Below, one piece after another: positions 48,855 to 60,591 of a stretch of DNA of 64,000 nt. Each line of letters opens with the position of its first letter. Position 1 is the first letter of the stretch. Under the pieces are notes generated by a model that saw only the letters and a list, made by a program, of their open reading frames with translations, ran no database searches and had not been told where the DNA came from. Both the position numbers and the translations under genes were made by a program. The stretch covers positions 73,918,353-73,982,352 of the forward strand of contig CM036201.1 in the NCBI GenBank assembly GCA_020631735.1, read 5' to 3'. The stretch comes from Saccharum officinarum. Its lineage: Eukaryota; Streptophyta; Magnoliopsida; Poales; Poaceae.

Positions 48855-49977
48855 ATATAGTAATAAGACGGTATAAATATAACTATAAGACAGTGTAAGT
48901 GCATGGGCAAAAAATCTAGTTGTTAGGAGGAGCTAAAACAACCCGCTGTTGGCTAGACAGATTTAAAACTTTAGACTGAAATGGCCAAACACATTTCAGG
49001 CAAAATGAATAGAATGCAACCACTACCAGTAGGGTCTAGCAGGAGCATCCAATCAACTAAAAGGCATCGCCGCTTGGTAGCATCATTCCGTACTACGTCC
49101 ACAAGCATGATTTATAATGGGAAAACAGGAACTATTGTCGGATCGTGCACACCTTTCAGTTCTTGATCGAGTTCGGTAGAGATTCATGCTTACGTGATTA
49201 AGCTGGTGTATGTGGATGGCAGGGATGGATGTGCTTTAGGAATCGGCGTCGGCCAGCAGGAAGTCCAGCGACGGTTCCAGCGACGGTTTCTGAGACGTCT
49301 AGAAAGGCTTCATTATTCGGCGAAGACGCTAGCTAGGATCGTCAGTCAAGCACGCTGCTGGCTGGCGTGATCGACAATGTCCACCGTGATCAACCATGAT
49401 GCGCAATGTGCGCTGATGATTGGGTGACGATCATGCACATGTCGAGAAAAAATAGAATTAAATAGACTGATTTGCTTGACTGACTGTAGCCAATCATCAG
49501 TTCATCACTATTATAGTATAACTGAGATCGATCACGCATTCACGTCCAGTGTTAATCGGTTGGCCACGTACACATCTGTGGTGACGATAACGACGAAATG
49601 CGAGATCATCACTCGCAGGCCTGGTGTCGACCCGCGCGGCGGTCTACCTCTGGTCTCTGCCGGATCGCGCCGAGCACGCTCTCGTCTTCGTCGACTGCGA
49701 GAATGGTGGCAATTGGTAGGTAGAGCGGTCGATCAAAACCGTAGGTGGTTGGGCTCTCCGCTCTCCGCGCGTGGTTTTGGAGATTGCAGACGAGGATGAC
49801 GGTTTGCGAGGGTCGAGCGGGGGTATTTTTTGGCTGTTAGTTATAAAAGGTAGATAGATACCTGCAGGCGCTTCCGGCCGGATCGAGCTACTCCCTCCAG
49901 AGTCCAGATCCCATTCTTCTTGTGAGGGCCTACTCACTGTTGTCCTCTCGCTCTCCGTCCTCCGATCCGAGATCGAG
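48855..49977. other. Upstream region of the LHT-like gene
   Basis: Intergenic and promoter DNA with no other gene seen. The 5' UTR of the transporter probably begins near 49850-49900. Confidence 0.3.
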
Positions 49978-50637
49978 ATGGCGCCCTCGTCCCTCGAGCA
50001 TGTCGACGACGGAGAAGGAGAACGCCATCGACGACTGGCTTCCCATCACCTCGTCCAGGAACGCCAAGTGGTGGTACTCCGCCTTCCACAACGTCACGGC
50101 CATGGTCAGCGCCGGCGTGCTCAGCTTGCCCTACGCCATGTCCGAGCTAGGATGGTACGTACGTGATCCGGCCACTGACTGATCAATGGATGGATCTGAA
50201 ATTCTGAATGAATGCATGCAGGGGGCCGGGTGTGGTGGCCATGCTCCTGTCTTGGGTGATCACCTTGTACACGCTGTGGCAGATGCCAGATGGTTGAGAT
50301 GCACGAGCGCGTCCCAGGGAAGCGCTTCGACCGCTACCACGAGCTCGGCCAGCACGCGTTCGGCGACAAGCTGGGCCTCTGGATCGTCGTCCCACGGCAG
50401 CTCATCGTGGAGGTCGACGTCTGCATCGTCTACATGGTCACCGGCCGGCAAGTCCTTCGATAAGTGCTACACCGTCGCTTGCCCGGACTGCAAGCCCCTC
50501 CGCACCAGCTCCTGGATCATGATCTTCGCCGCCATCCACCTGCTCCTCTCGCAGCTCCCAAACTTTAACTCCATCACACTCGTTCCCCTGGCCGCCGCGA
50601 TCATGTCGCTCAGGCTCTGATCATCTGCTATCTATCA

Positions 50638-51093
50638 TACCAGGAAAAAAAATATCAGCCGGTAGAATCCGAAATTTTTGAGATATCCCGTTTACCGGTT
50701 GAGTCCGAAATTTTTCTTCTATCATCCGAAATTTTCATATTTTTAAAAGTTTATCATTCAAATAGACGCCAAAAGCCCACCCAATACTCTAACCTTAATC
50801 CATGTTTAATTTTTTTCTCCCCTTCTCTTCTAAGTTCAAGTTGCCACCGCCGCAACACACTCAGCACACTCCAACCATGTCACTGCCCTCCTCATTGAAT
50901 TAGCAATTGGTAATATGTTTTATTTAGTTTTTTATATTAAATTGTTTAGAAATGATCTATGTGCTTTTCTGAATAAAATGAGTCATTTTTTGTCTAAATT
51001 TTTTCCGAAATTTTTTTTCTATCGCCGATAAATTTCCGATATATCCGATATTCTCGTTTATCGGTGACTACCGAGATTTTTAAAATACTGGTA
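50638..51093. mobile_element. Fold-back MITE in LHT-like intron 2
   Basis: The left end TACCAGGAAAAAAAATATCA and the reverse complement of the right end (TACCAGTATTTTAAAAATC) pair imperfectly. The interior has repeated CCGAAATTTTT words and paired GGTAGAATCCG / CGGTGACTACCG. No clear target duplication. Confidence 0.45.
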
Positions 51094-52071
51094 GAGAAAA
51101 CCTTATAACTACTTGATCGCGGATCATGATCAATTCAATCAATACTTGTATATAATTAATGCATGCAATATATATACATATATGCAGCTACTCGACCATT
51201 GCATGGGCGGTGACGGCGCACAAGGGGCGGCACACAGACGTGGACTACAGCGAGAAGGCGTCGACGGCGACGGGGCAGACGTTCAACTTCCTGAGCACGC
51301 TGGGGGATGTGGCGTTCGCGTACGCGGGCCACAACGTGGTGCTGGAGATCAAAGCCACCATCCCGGCCGTCCACGCCCGACAAGCCGTCCAAGAAGCCCA
51401 TGTGGCAGGGCGTCGTCCTCGCCTACATCGCCGTCGCCATCTGCTACCTCCCTGTGGCGTTCATCGGCTACTATGTCTTCGGCGATGCCGTTGACGACAA
51501 CATCCTCATCACACTTGAGAAGCCACGCTGGCTCATCGCCACGGCAAACATCTTCGTCGTGGTCCACGGCATCGGCAGCTACCAGGTCTGATAGTAGCTA
51601 GGTCCCTGGCCCGTCGTCGATCCCCTAATCCCATATTGCATTGATTCATTGATTATATTGATGACATTTCTGATCGATATACATCTATAATATATATCTA
51701 CGCCATGCCCGTGTTTGACATGCTCGAGACGTTCCTGGTGAAGAAACTTCGGTTCAGGCCAGGTCTGCCTCTCCGTTTGATAGCACGCTCACTCTACGTT
51801 GGTAAGTATTTATATATCCAACACATTTATTAGCTGATCTGATCTAATTACATGCATAGTCTAGTGTCTAAGAAAACCTATTAATTGACGTATTATATTG
51901 TGTTGTTCATCATTTATTTGTTGCTCCATGCATCTTGTGTCGTACGTGCAGTGTTCACAGCTCTGGTTGGCATCGCCGTGCTGTTCTTCGGGGGGTTGCT
52001 AGGGTTCTTTGGTGGTTTCGCATTTGCACCGACAACCTACTATGTGAGAGATCCTTGACAATTTTTCTTTC

Positions 52072-52162
52072 TATGTATGTATGTATGTATGTATGTATGT
52101 ATGTATGTATGTATGTATGTATGTATGTATGTATGTATGTATGTATGTATGTATGTATGTAT
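52072..52162. repeat. (GTAT)n microsatellite
   Basis: About 22 GTAT units in an intron of the LHT-like pseudogene. Confidence 0.97.
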
Positions 52163-52744
52163 TATAGTAGCAATGCAAGTTGTTGATGTACTAATTTGAC
52201 TGAACCGACGCTACTACAATTGAACAGCTTCCCTGCATCCTGCGGCTCAAGATTAAGAAGCCAAAGACGTTTAGCCTCTCCTGGTTCATCAACACTGGGT
52301 TAGTCATTACTTATTTCATAATTTTTTTCTTCTTCTTTTACCTGTATTTATATATATGATATATTCATGCCTGCAATTTGGGAAATTCGTTGATGTTTGC
52401 TAATAAATAAATGGTATGTCTTTGACCTGCAGTTTTGTATCATAGTTGGCGTTCTCCTGACGGTGTTTGCACCCATTGGTGGCCTCCGTTCAATCATCGT
52501 CAACGCCTCCACCTACAAGTTCTTCTCGTGATCGATTATTCCATTCATCGCCCACGACTTTAGTTATTAGCTAGCTAGAAGCTAGATAAACATGAGCAAG
52601 TAGCTTGGCTTAATCGATCTACTTATCTGTGTCGTCAAAAAGGGTAGCTAGGATATATATGCCACATGATGTGTGCGTTTGGATATGTATGGATAATGGG
52701 ATTCGGTTTAATATGTATGGATGATGTGTGCGTTGTATGGATGA

Positions 52745-53770
52745 TGGCGTAGCGTGTGCCTCTCGCCCCCTCCCGTCACGCGGGCTGCTGGTGCTGGTGG
52801 TGCTCACTCCGCCCATCGTGCGCTCTGCCCGCTCGGCCAACCCAAGCCCGGTGCTGCTGGTGGCAATGGTGCTTGCGCGTGCCACTGGTGCTAGATGCTA
52901 GTGGTGCTCGCGCGCCGCCACTCGCCCCAGCTTCCACCCCGACGGACGGAATTGACCGGCATAGGTGTTCTCCCTCCCCTATGTTGCAAATATATATTTT
53001 AAATGTTTTAAACGTTTCAGATGTATGTTACTGTTGTTTCATATGGATGTTGCAAATGTAGATCAGGGATGTTGCACATATTGCATATGTTGCAAATGTT
53101 TCAGAGACATGTTGCAAGAGTTTGTTCAAAATGTTTCATTTGTTCCAGATGTATGTTCTAAGCGTTTTGATATAGAAGTTGCATATGTTTCACACATATG
53201 TTACAACAGTATGTTCCAAATGTTCCTGTTCAAGTCTTTCGTTGCAACAAGTTTTCATGTTGAAAGTTGCAAGTGTTCTATTTGGATATTTATTGCATAT
53301 GTTTTCACACATATGGTATTTTCTAATTCCTTAGCTCCTTTATAGTACAGATATGTTGGAAGTGTATGTTCCAGATGCTTCATCTGTTTTAGACGTATGT
53401 TACATTCAAGTGTTTCATGTTGCACATGTTTCATGTTGTTTAGAGAGTCAAGGGGCGTGGAGGAGTGATGGTGGCACGGTACAGACGCTAGGGAATGGGG
53501 AGTGGCGAGTCGATGGCCAGTGGACGTGATGCGCGGCATGTTGGGGGTCAGCGGTCGGGGGCACGACAGGGCGGGGTGCGCCTGCGGGACAGGACGAACG
53601 GATGGGGGACGGGGTGCCCGAATAGGGGCGGGTCAAATCGAGGCGGACGAGGCGGATTGCGAGCGAGTCGTACGGATACTACAGTGGCGTGATACGCATG
53701 CGGGCAGGGCGAATTAGCGGACGGGAGACAGGCTGTGTAGGCGTGCGCAGGAACGGCTGTCGGACGAGTC
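52745..53770. repeat. TTGCAACAT array element (copy 3, reversed)
   Basis: Reverse-complement words ATGTTGCAAATGTTTCAG, GTTGCATATGTTTCA and TGGATGTTGCAAATG run from 52980 to 53445. They are flanked by GC-rich blocks (52745-52960 and 53450-53770, the latter ending GGCTGTCGGACGAGTCCC). Lies just downstream of the LHT-like pseudogene. Confidence 0.55.
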
Positions 53771-54032
53771 CCATAATTTGGAACAAATGGAGTATAATGC
53801 CGCTCAAATATAGCAACTCACAATGCAAGTGGACAGTTTTCTAATCCTTGCACCTGCATTGCAGTCACACACCATTATATGATGCATGTTCTGACTGCAC
53901 ATTTTGCCCATCATCATCATTCATCACTCATCAGGCCAGGCCCGGTGAAAAGAGACGAGAGTAGCTCGCCCTGCTCCCCCTTGCATGCATGGTTCCTTCC
54001 TCATTCCTCGATGCATGCATGCACCTGGCCAG

Positions 54033-54287
54033 CAGTGGCGGAGCCAGAAACTATGGATATGGGGGCCGGTCGAAGAGTTTTAACCATAAAATAACTAAGT
54101 GTAGCTATTTGTTTGGATTTTTATACTATGGATGGGCTCATCCAAAAATAAAATACAAATTTGTGTTATTTTGTTATCCAAAAGTTATCAAAAAATATAT
54201 GACAAAGCTTTTATTATATCTTTCTGATATGAATTATTGAATTATATACTACCTAAAATTTTTTTTTGCCCCCTGGCTCCGCCAGTG
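54033..54287. mobile_element. hAT-type MITE, 255 bp
   Basis: The ends CAGTGGCGGAGCC and GGCTCCGCCAGTG form an inverted pair. They are flanked by a perfect 8-bp duplication CTGGCCAG (54025-54032, 54288-54295), as for hAT elements. Confidence 0.85.
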
Positions 54288-54467
54288 CTGGCCAGGGCCG
54301 GTGACAGTAAGAACCGAGAGGTGCCTGCGTGCTAGCTCTGCTCCATCTATAGGCGTCGGTAGCTGTAGCTGGTGGAGGGTCAACATCACGTGATACACCT
54401 CATGGAGCAATATATATGTATTGACCCCTCAACCTCAGCAGCCGCCGCCCTTCATCAGAAAATAGAA

Positions 54468-54604
<137 letters not shown>

Positions 54605-54689
54605 CAGGGACGGAGGCAGCGGTAGGGCAACCAGGGCTAGAGCCCCCTACCGCTGGTAAGTCCATGGCAAGGTTTTGGGATTCGTTTTG

Positions 54690-54865
54690 GAAAAAAAATT
54701 CGGTCCCAACTGAATTGGACGAATTTCGAAAAAATTCGGATGAATTTCGGATTTAATTCGGTGAATTTTCGGAATGTGAAACATAAAATTCGTTTCGGAC
54801 CTCACCGAAATGAACGAATTTCACCGAAATTCGGACTAATTCGGTCGAATCCTAGAACCTTGGTC
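54690..54865. repeat. AATTCGG-rich degenerate repeat
   Basis: Repeated GAATTTCGG / AATTCGGTG words, some facing each other (TCGGTGAATTTTCGG and CACCGAAATTCGG). Likely a decayed fold-back element between the TA repeat and the sulfotransferase gene. Confidence 0.45.
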
Positions 54866-55032
54866 CATGGAGCCCCGCCTAGAAATTTTCATCATTGTTG
54901 TCTTGAGAAGGAAGGTTGAACGTCTGAGATGCGTGTTTAACCCCTGCTAATATTTTTTGTGGCTTCGTCACTGACACCCAGAGACCATATCATCCTCCAC
55001 CAATCCACCGGCCACCTCGCACATTCGCCGCC

Positions 55033-56076
55033 ATGGTTGATACAACACCTCAACTGTTCCAGACCCAACGAAGCGGCGGCTCCGAGAAAGGAGACGACGA
55101 CAGCAGCAGCCTCATCATATCCACCCTTCCTACGAGGGAAGGGTGGTGGGCCGCGCCGCTCTTCCGCCTGCACGGCTGCTGGCTCACAGCGCGACTCGCT
55201 AGGAGCGTCGAGCTCGTGCAGGCCGAGTTCAAGCCGCGCCCCGACGACGTCCTCCTCGCCACGTTCCCCAAGTCCGGCACCACCTGGCTCAAGGCCCTCG
55301 CCTTCGCGGTCACCAACCGCTCCCGCCATCCGATCATCATCACCGGCGACGACGACCATCCCCACCACCACCCGCTGCTTAGCAGCAACCCGCACGACCT
55401 CGTGCCGTTCCTCGAGCTGCCTGAGCGGAGCCTCCGCCCGATCGCGGAGCTCGAGGCGCTCCCGTCCTCGAGGCTCCTGTGCACGCATCTCCCGCCCGCG
55501 CTGCTGCCGCCGGGCACGTTGATGACGAGCTCCCGCGCCGTCTACCTCTGCCGAGAGCCCAAGGACGTGTTCGTCTCCTATTGGCACCACGTCCGGACCC
55601 TGATCCACGAGTCCCTCGTGGATTTCGACAAGGCCTTCGAGCTGTTCTGCGAGGGGGTCTCGGTCTGCGGTCCTGTCTGGGAGCACTACCTGGAGTACTG
55701 GAAGCTGAGCAAGAGAAACCCTAGCAGTAGCAGGGTTCTCTTCCTCAAGTACGAGGAGATGATGGCGCAGCCTGCCAGGCATGTCAGGAAACTCGCCGAG
55801 TTCCTGGGCGTTCCGTTCACCAAGGAAGAGGAGAGCGGCGGAGTCGTGGAGGAAGTGGTGAGGCTGTGCAGCTTCCAGAACCTGAAGGACCTGCCTGTGA
55901 ACACGCATGGGGTGTCTGGTCAGATCGGTGCCGCCGTCGCTAATCCCTTCAAGAACTCGTTGTGGTTTCGGAGTGGCAAGGTAGGAGACTGGGAGAACCA
56001 CCTGACGCACGAGATGGCACGCAGGTTGGATTGCATCGTTGAGGAGAAACTCAAGGGGTCCGGCCTCACCTTTTGA
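55033..56076 (+). CDS. Cytosolic sulfotransferase (SOT), 347 aa
   Basis: Intact single exon with ATG in the strong context GCCGCCATGG. It transfers sulfate from PAPS to a hydroxyl of a small molecule. Family motifs in order: PKSGTTW (residues 79-85, 5'-phosphosulfate binding), CTHLP with the likely catalytic His152, SSRAVYLCREPKD (about 166-178, 3'-phosphate binding, followed by Ser182), VLFLKYEEMM, and RSGKVGDW (313-320, PAPS-binding RxGxxGDW). Residues 105-120 carry a His/Asp-rich insertion. Plant relatives sulfate flavonols, brassinosteroids, jasmonates or strigolactone precursors; the substrate cannot be read from sequence alone. No transit peptide, so cytosolic. Confidence 0.94.
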   Translation: MVDTTPQLFQTQRSGGSEKGDDDSSSLIISTLPTREGWWAAPLFRLHGCWLTARLARSVELVQAEFKPRPDDVLLATFPKSGTTWLKALAFAVTNRSRHPIIITGDDDHPHHHPLLSSNPHDLVPFLELPERSLRPIAELEALPSSRLLCTHLPPALLPPGTLMTSSRAVYLCREPKDVFVSYWHHVRTLIHESLVDFDKAFELFCEGVSVCGPVWEHYLEYWKLSKRNPSSSRVLFLKYEEMMAQPARHVRKLAEFLGVPFTKEEESGGVVEEVVRLCSFQNLKDLPVNTHGVSGQIGAAVANPFKNSLWFRSGKVGDWENHLTHEMARRLDCIVEEKLKGSGLTF

Positions 56077-56160
56077 CAAGAAAATTTCCTACGTTCCAAA
56101 GGACGAGACCTAATTAAACTTTGTTAAATAACTGTCATTGTTAAAAATTAGGGAGACGCT

Positions 56161-56182
56161 ATATTTCAGGTGCCTGAAATAT
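56161..56182. repeat. Perfect 10-bp inverted repeat
   Basis: ATATTTCAGG, TG, CCTGAAATAT, followed by a further TTTTCAGGCG at about 56189. Possible hairpin or edge of an unrecognised element. Confidence 0.6.
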
Positions 56183-56376
56183 ACAATGTTTTCAGGCGAC
56201 GGCCTGTAGCTGTCAGATTAGCATCCAGCGGTGACAATCGTCGTCCAGCGGTTTCTATTGATAAGCAGACAAAACAGGTCAAAACGGGTCCGCAACCAAC
56301 TCAGAACATAGATCTACTCCTTAACGGGTCCGAAAAACCCGTTAAGCTTGCTGGAGGTGTACCGAATGAATAAACA

Positions 56377-57167
56377 TGGGCCTATTTCTTCACATTGAAC
56401 TGGGCTTTACACAGTGAACCAAAAACACAGAAATTTGTCCCACTTAAACCCCCTGTTACAAGTTAAATGTCCCAGCTCGTGCATGTGAAGTCCACAGAAT
56501 ATGGAACACCAGGATCACTCCATAGTCTCACCCAACAAGATTCACATATTAAGATATTCTGAGCAAATAAAGGCACAATGAATATGATCTTGAAAATTTC
56601 AAAACATAAATACGAAAATTGCACATTTCAAATAGTGCAACTAGTACTTGTTGATAATGCAATTATACTGTTGCTTTTCCTATACGAAGATCAGACATTT
56701 AACTTGAGGCTTATCATGGTATTTCTTCTTCATTTGCTCAATCACCACAGAAGATATATCGATGTTGACATCTTGATAACTATCATCTATCATGTTTTCA
56801 CCAAATACTGCAACAATCAAGAGAAGATAAACCACATAAGTAATTCCACTAGATCTGAAGTAATGTAGACATCTTGTGTTTAGTATTTGTGGTTAAATTG
56901 ATCATTACAATTAATAAATAAAAGCACATCTATGCTTGTGACTAATGACGAGGATTTATCTCGGAATCAGCCAGGAAATTCAGTTTTTAGTCAGACATTG
57001 TGTTTCTTGACAAACTGTCAGAAACTATCCTTAAATGCCATTAGTGAGATTAAGTAGTAGTGACAAAATGACTGTATCATGACGTAGGCTGCAAAAGTAT
57101 GAAACTTCATAGAGATCAACATTTATTGATATGCCAACTAGGATCTTGAGTGCTTGAGCATGCTTAC
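56377..57167. other. AT-rich spacer, nothing recognised
   Basis: Low-GC DNA with short chance frames only. Confidence 0.3.
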
Positions 57168-57345
57168 CATCGAGATGATCACAAGGGCAAGCTGTAGCGT
57201 GTTGCTTCTGCATGTGCTGGGACATCTCATAGCTCTCTAGCTACAGTGTTCTCTGGTTCAGGAAGCTCTCGCTCGCCTTCAGGTCTGCCTCAAGTGTCGC
57301 CTCTGGGTCACTGTCCCTCATCTCAAGATTGGCTTCATTAAAATG
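57168..57345 (-). pseudogene. Unidentified coding-like fragment
   Basis: On minus the frame reads NLEMRDSDPEATLEADLKAS, then a TAG, then LESYEMSQHMQKQHATACPC and ends at GATG/GTAAGC, a good splice donor. Composition is coding-like against AT-rich surroundings, but I cannot name the source gene. Confidence 0.35.
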
Positions 57346-57879
57346 AGCAGTTCAGTTTTTTGTCAGATGTTGTACTGCATCAACAAAGGAGTTAGCGGTG
57401 AATGAATGGAGTCCTACTTCCCAGGTTCTCAGTAAACTTTACAGAAATGACAACATCCTGAAACAAGCACACAACCACTATGTGTGGATTAGTCAGAAAC
57501 TGCGTTGAATTCATTGAAGCTTATACACTCTTATTACTCCTACATGCAAGTTCATTGGTATACCTTCTGTTTTTTGTTCTGAAAGAAAATTGCACGAAAT
57601 TAACTTAAGCCACATTTCTGTCCAGATTCATTGACGTATCCCACCTGCAATCCTAAACAACAACTACATATTCTGTCCAGATTCACCACGCCAATTTCTT
57701 GCAGGCCAAACAGACATGCGAGGAATTCTTCCCAGAATCACTGAAAGCGACTTGCGAGTAATCTGTTAGCTAGGAGTACTACTGAAATTTCATTTCTGTT
57801 TAATCCGTACGGAAACCAACAGATACAAAACTTTAGATACAATTCCTTTGAGTAAGTGATTACAATTTTCACAATAAAC

Positions 57880-58380
57880 ATATTACAATTTTTTCTATAG
57901 TATGACAGACAAATAACTAAAATGTGTTGGCACAAATCATAAATAACAATTTTTTTCTATGGAAAGACAAGGACAAAAATGTTGACTGTGCTGGCAAAAA
58001 TCACAATTAACAAATTACATTTTTTCTATACTATGACAAAGACAAATAGCTTAAATGTGTTGGCACAAATCACAAATAATAATTTTTTTCTATGAAAGAA
58101 CAAGGACAAAATTTGGTGTGGGCTTGCACAAATCACAGTAAACAAAGCAAAAGGTGTGTTAGCACAAATTATAAGAAACATTTTTTTATGAAAGGACAAG
58201 GACAACTTTGGTGTGGGCTTGCACAAATCACAATAAACAAAGCAAAAGGTGTGTTAGCATAAATCACAAAGAAACAAATTTTTTTTCTATGAAATGACAA
58301 GGACAAAAATTTGGTGTGGGCTTGCACAAATCACAATAAACAAAGGAATAGGTGTGTTAGCACAAATCACAAGAAACTAC
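57880..58380. repeat. Minisatellite, about five units of 95-105 bp
   Basis: Recurring GGTGTGGGCTTGCACAAATC, GTGTGTTAGCACAAAT and TTTCTATGAAA...GACAAGGACAA words. The best-preserved starts are at about 58115, 58210 and 58313. Confidence 0.75.
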
Positions 58381-59064
58381 TAAAAACAAGCTGCTAAACG
58401 TTATGCGCAAAGATTAACAATCGTGAGAGCCAGGATAAGGAGCTTAGCGGTGCATAGTTTACCAGAGGGGGCCACAGGGTGCTGGGACATCCATAGCTAT
58501 GAATCCGCTGATGCACTGGGCAGCTTGTCCTTCACCTACCCTCAGATTGTACTGCATAACAAAAGAGAAAGAGAGTCAAGTTCAAATACTGCAACAAAAA
58601 TAGCAAATGGGCGTGGTACGGCTAATAAGGATCAATTGCACATGCTAAGAACTACAATTGCAGTGCCCAATAGCTGTAATTTACATTGTTGGTGATTGCA
58701 ATTATGTAACTGAATGTATTATTTGTTTGATTTTCATCAACAGCAGATATTAATAGTAACAGAGCACTTCAAAATTCAGTAGTATATTGTGGATGCATCT
58801 TATTTCTATAGTACTGCACCAAAACTACTGGAAAGTAGCTTGAGCATATTTTCCAAGCTCTACTGTTTTGTGAACTCAAATTTGAGTATTCTGTATGTGA
58901 GAAAATTATATATCACATAGAAACCAGCCATCACCTGAAATGTTCCGGCTGCTGTCAGGACTCCACTTCTGGTTTGTGACTTTAACTACACTGAAGACCG
59001 ATGTTATTGTAAAAATCAATCATGTTATGGTTTGGGAAAGAAGAATATTGTTGATGATACTAAC

Positions 59065-59302
59065 AGTTTGCCTGTGTAGTATAGGTTGCCAAGTATAGGA
59101 GGAACCGGCCCCACCAGTTCATTCTCGCTAAGGTCTCTGAGAAACAATTTCGGACAAAAGATTTCATTATGGGCTAGTAAAGATAAAGAGATCAATAAGC
59201 ATGGATTCAAGTGTCTCTTTTTGTACTCACCGGACAGCAAGAGCCTACATGATGCCAATCACTTCTGGAATTTTGCCAATCAGTTTATTTTCTTGAAGTG
59301 AC
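59065..59302 (-). pseudogene. ERECTA-like LRR receptor kinase fragment (two exons)
   Basis: Two exons of exactly 72 bp, 59302-59231 and 59136-59065, separated by a GT-AG intron. The first reads SLQENKLIGKIPEVIGIM, then a TAG where Gln is expected, then ALAV. The second reads DLSENELVGPVPPILGNLYY and TGKL. The 72-bp LRR exon size, phase and sequence match consecutive LRR exons of ERECTA-family receptor kinases. No other LRR or kinase exons are found nearby. Confidence 0.75.
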
Positions 59303-60054
59303 CTATAAAACAACAATGCAAGGATCAAACAGAAGGACTACATGGTACATATATATGAGGACATAAGTCTGCTGAAGTATAGAAAATTTGAATTGTATGC
59401 ACATTTATCTAATTCTATTGATATTATGATGCAGGAGAAGTTGATAACAACAATGGCAGTGTACAGGTAACAAAGAAAACTAAAAAGAGAAACGTCAACA
59501 ATTGAGAAAACAAGGAAAACATATGGAAGTGCAAATTACCAATCAAAAGCATGCAGTCCAGTTTAATTTATGTAATTGTCTTGGAAGAAACATGTGACAA
59601 TTCTCATCTTGTATTCCGGTCCAACTCTGCAACAGTTCGGTTCAGTTATTAAAAAACCTGAGCATTAGAGCAATATTATTCATCATCAAACAATCTAAAT
59701 GATAGTACAATTGGACTATGAAAGTAAAGAGTTTTCCTAGCACAAGCTTTCTGAACATATGTTTTTCCTGCTTAATCAAATGTGAAAAGGAAAACAAAAT
59801 AGTGGGAAAGTTATATCTAAAGACTGGATATTGCACATATTAAACACCATAATTGCAGAAATTTAGGTGTACAATTTACTACTTATAAATGTGCAATCAA
59901 GAAATGGATATTAAACACAGCTTTCTTGTACAGTATATGCAACACACAGTTAAAAGATGTGAGCTCCTACTATTCTACTACAACAGCCAAGAAGAGGAGC
60001 CAAGAAGAGTATACTACAGACTACAACTATTCAAAATTCAGCTGGTGTACAAAC

Positions 60055-60491
60055 CTCAGCAATGGCTGCTAAAACGATCTCTCCATGCTTCTTCAAAACC
60101 ATGGTGTACAACCCTTCGTAGATTACCCATTTAAATTCAGACCTGTTCATTCAAGCAAGAAACATCTTCTATATAAGCGACAGAATCAAGACCTAATATA
60201 CAACTGAATGACATCTCAGGGTCAGTACAAAAATGTGCACGTCTCACTCTGACTCAAAAAGACTTACCCAAGGCTATACACAGCTTGGTGGAGCATGTCA
60301 ATCCTTGTCCACCCATCCTTCACTGGGTTGAAGCACTCATTGAGCACGCCGAGCACCACCGCAAGCTTCATGTTGCATTCCTTGAGAGCTGGCCGATTCC
60401 TCTTTCTGAATCCTTTAGAGCGCCCATGAGAAACTATCCCCGGTAGGTTCATTACGCCTGTCACTTCTGATAGCTGAGCAGAGAGCTGAAA
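60055..60491 (-). pseudogene. IDM1-like PHD/GNAT acetyltransferase fragment, cut by gap
   Basis: Two open exons: 60491-60268 (open at the scaffold gap; KLAVVLGVLNECFNPVKDGW, IDMLHQAVYSLG) and 60142-60055 (SEFKWVIYEGLYTMVLKKHG, EIVLAAIAEV). The junction keeps phase and both introns have GT/AG sites. This is the start of the N-acetyltransferase domain of plant PHD-finger proteins of the IDM1 type. The following exons (acetyl-CoA-binding part) are not found before the ERECTA-like fragment, so it looks truncated. It could be the 3'-truncated end of a gene across the gap. Confidence 0.6.
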
Positions 60492-60591
60492 NNNNNNNNN
60501 NNNNNNNNNNNNNNNNNNNNNNNNNNNNNNNNNNNNNNNNNNNNNNNNNNNNNNNNNNNNNNNNNNNNNNNNNNNNNNNNNNNNNNNNNNN
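60492..60591. other. Scaffold gap, 100 N
   Basis: Exactly 100 unknown bases, a conventional placeholder for a gap of unknown length. Confidence 1.

Larger units (their letters stand above)
50000..52531 (+). pseudogene. Lysine-histidine-type amino-acid transporter (LHT-like), decayed
   Basis: Exon remnants at about 50000-50154, 50222-50613, 51188-51585, 51696-51801, 51952-52043, 52228-52298 and 52433-52531 collectively encode an AAAP-family plasma-membrane H+/amino-acid symporter. Examples are [77 protein letters not shown] and FAPIGGLRSIIVNASTYKFF. Frame is broken by short extra sequences: 7 bases near 50285 (CAGATGC repeated), 1 base near 50445 and 4 bases near 51365 (GCCG). The intron 2 donor is GC (50614), exon 4 has no AG acceptor directly before it, and the exon 6/7 junction is out of phase. 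An out-of-frame ATG at 49978 precedes the likely start at 50000. The set of lesions argues against sequencing error alone. Confidence 0.82.

Noticed and set aside
48251..48898. 215-codon plus frame across the MULE
   Set aside because: Runs through the MULE interior and its TIR; no domain and no start context.
51935..52186. Met-Tyr-Val-Cys repeat protein
   Set aside because: Translation of the GTAT microsatellite in an LHT-like intron.
54937..56079. 380-codon minus-strand frame
   Set aside because: Shadow of the GC-rich sulfotransferase exon on the opposite strand.
57880..58380. CRISPR-like array of spaced repeats
   Set aside because: Units of 95-105 bp are contiguous and diverged, with no constant repeat and unique spacer; a plant minisatellite.
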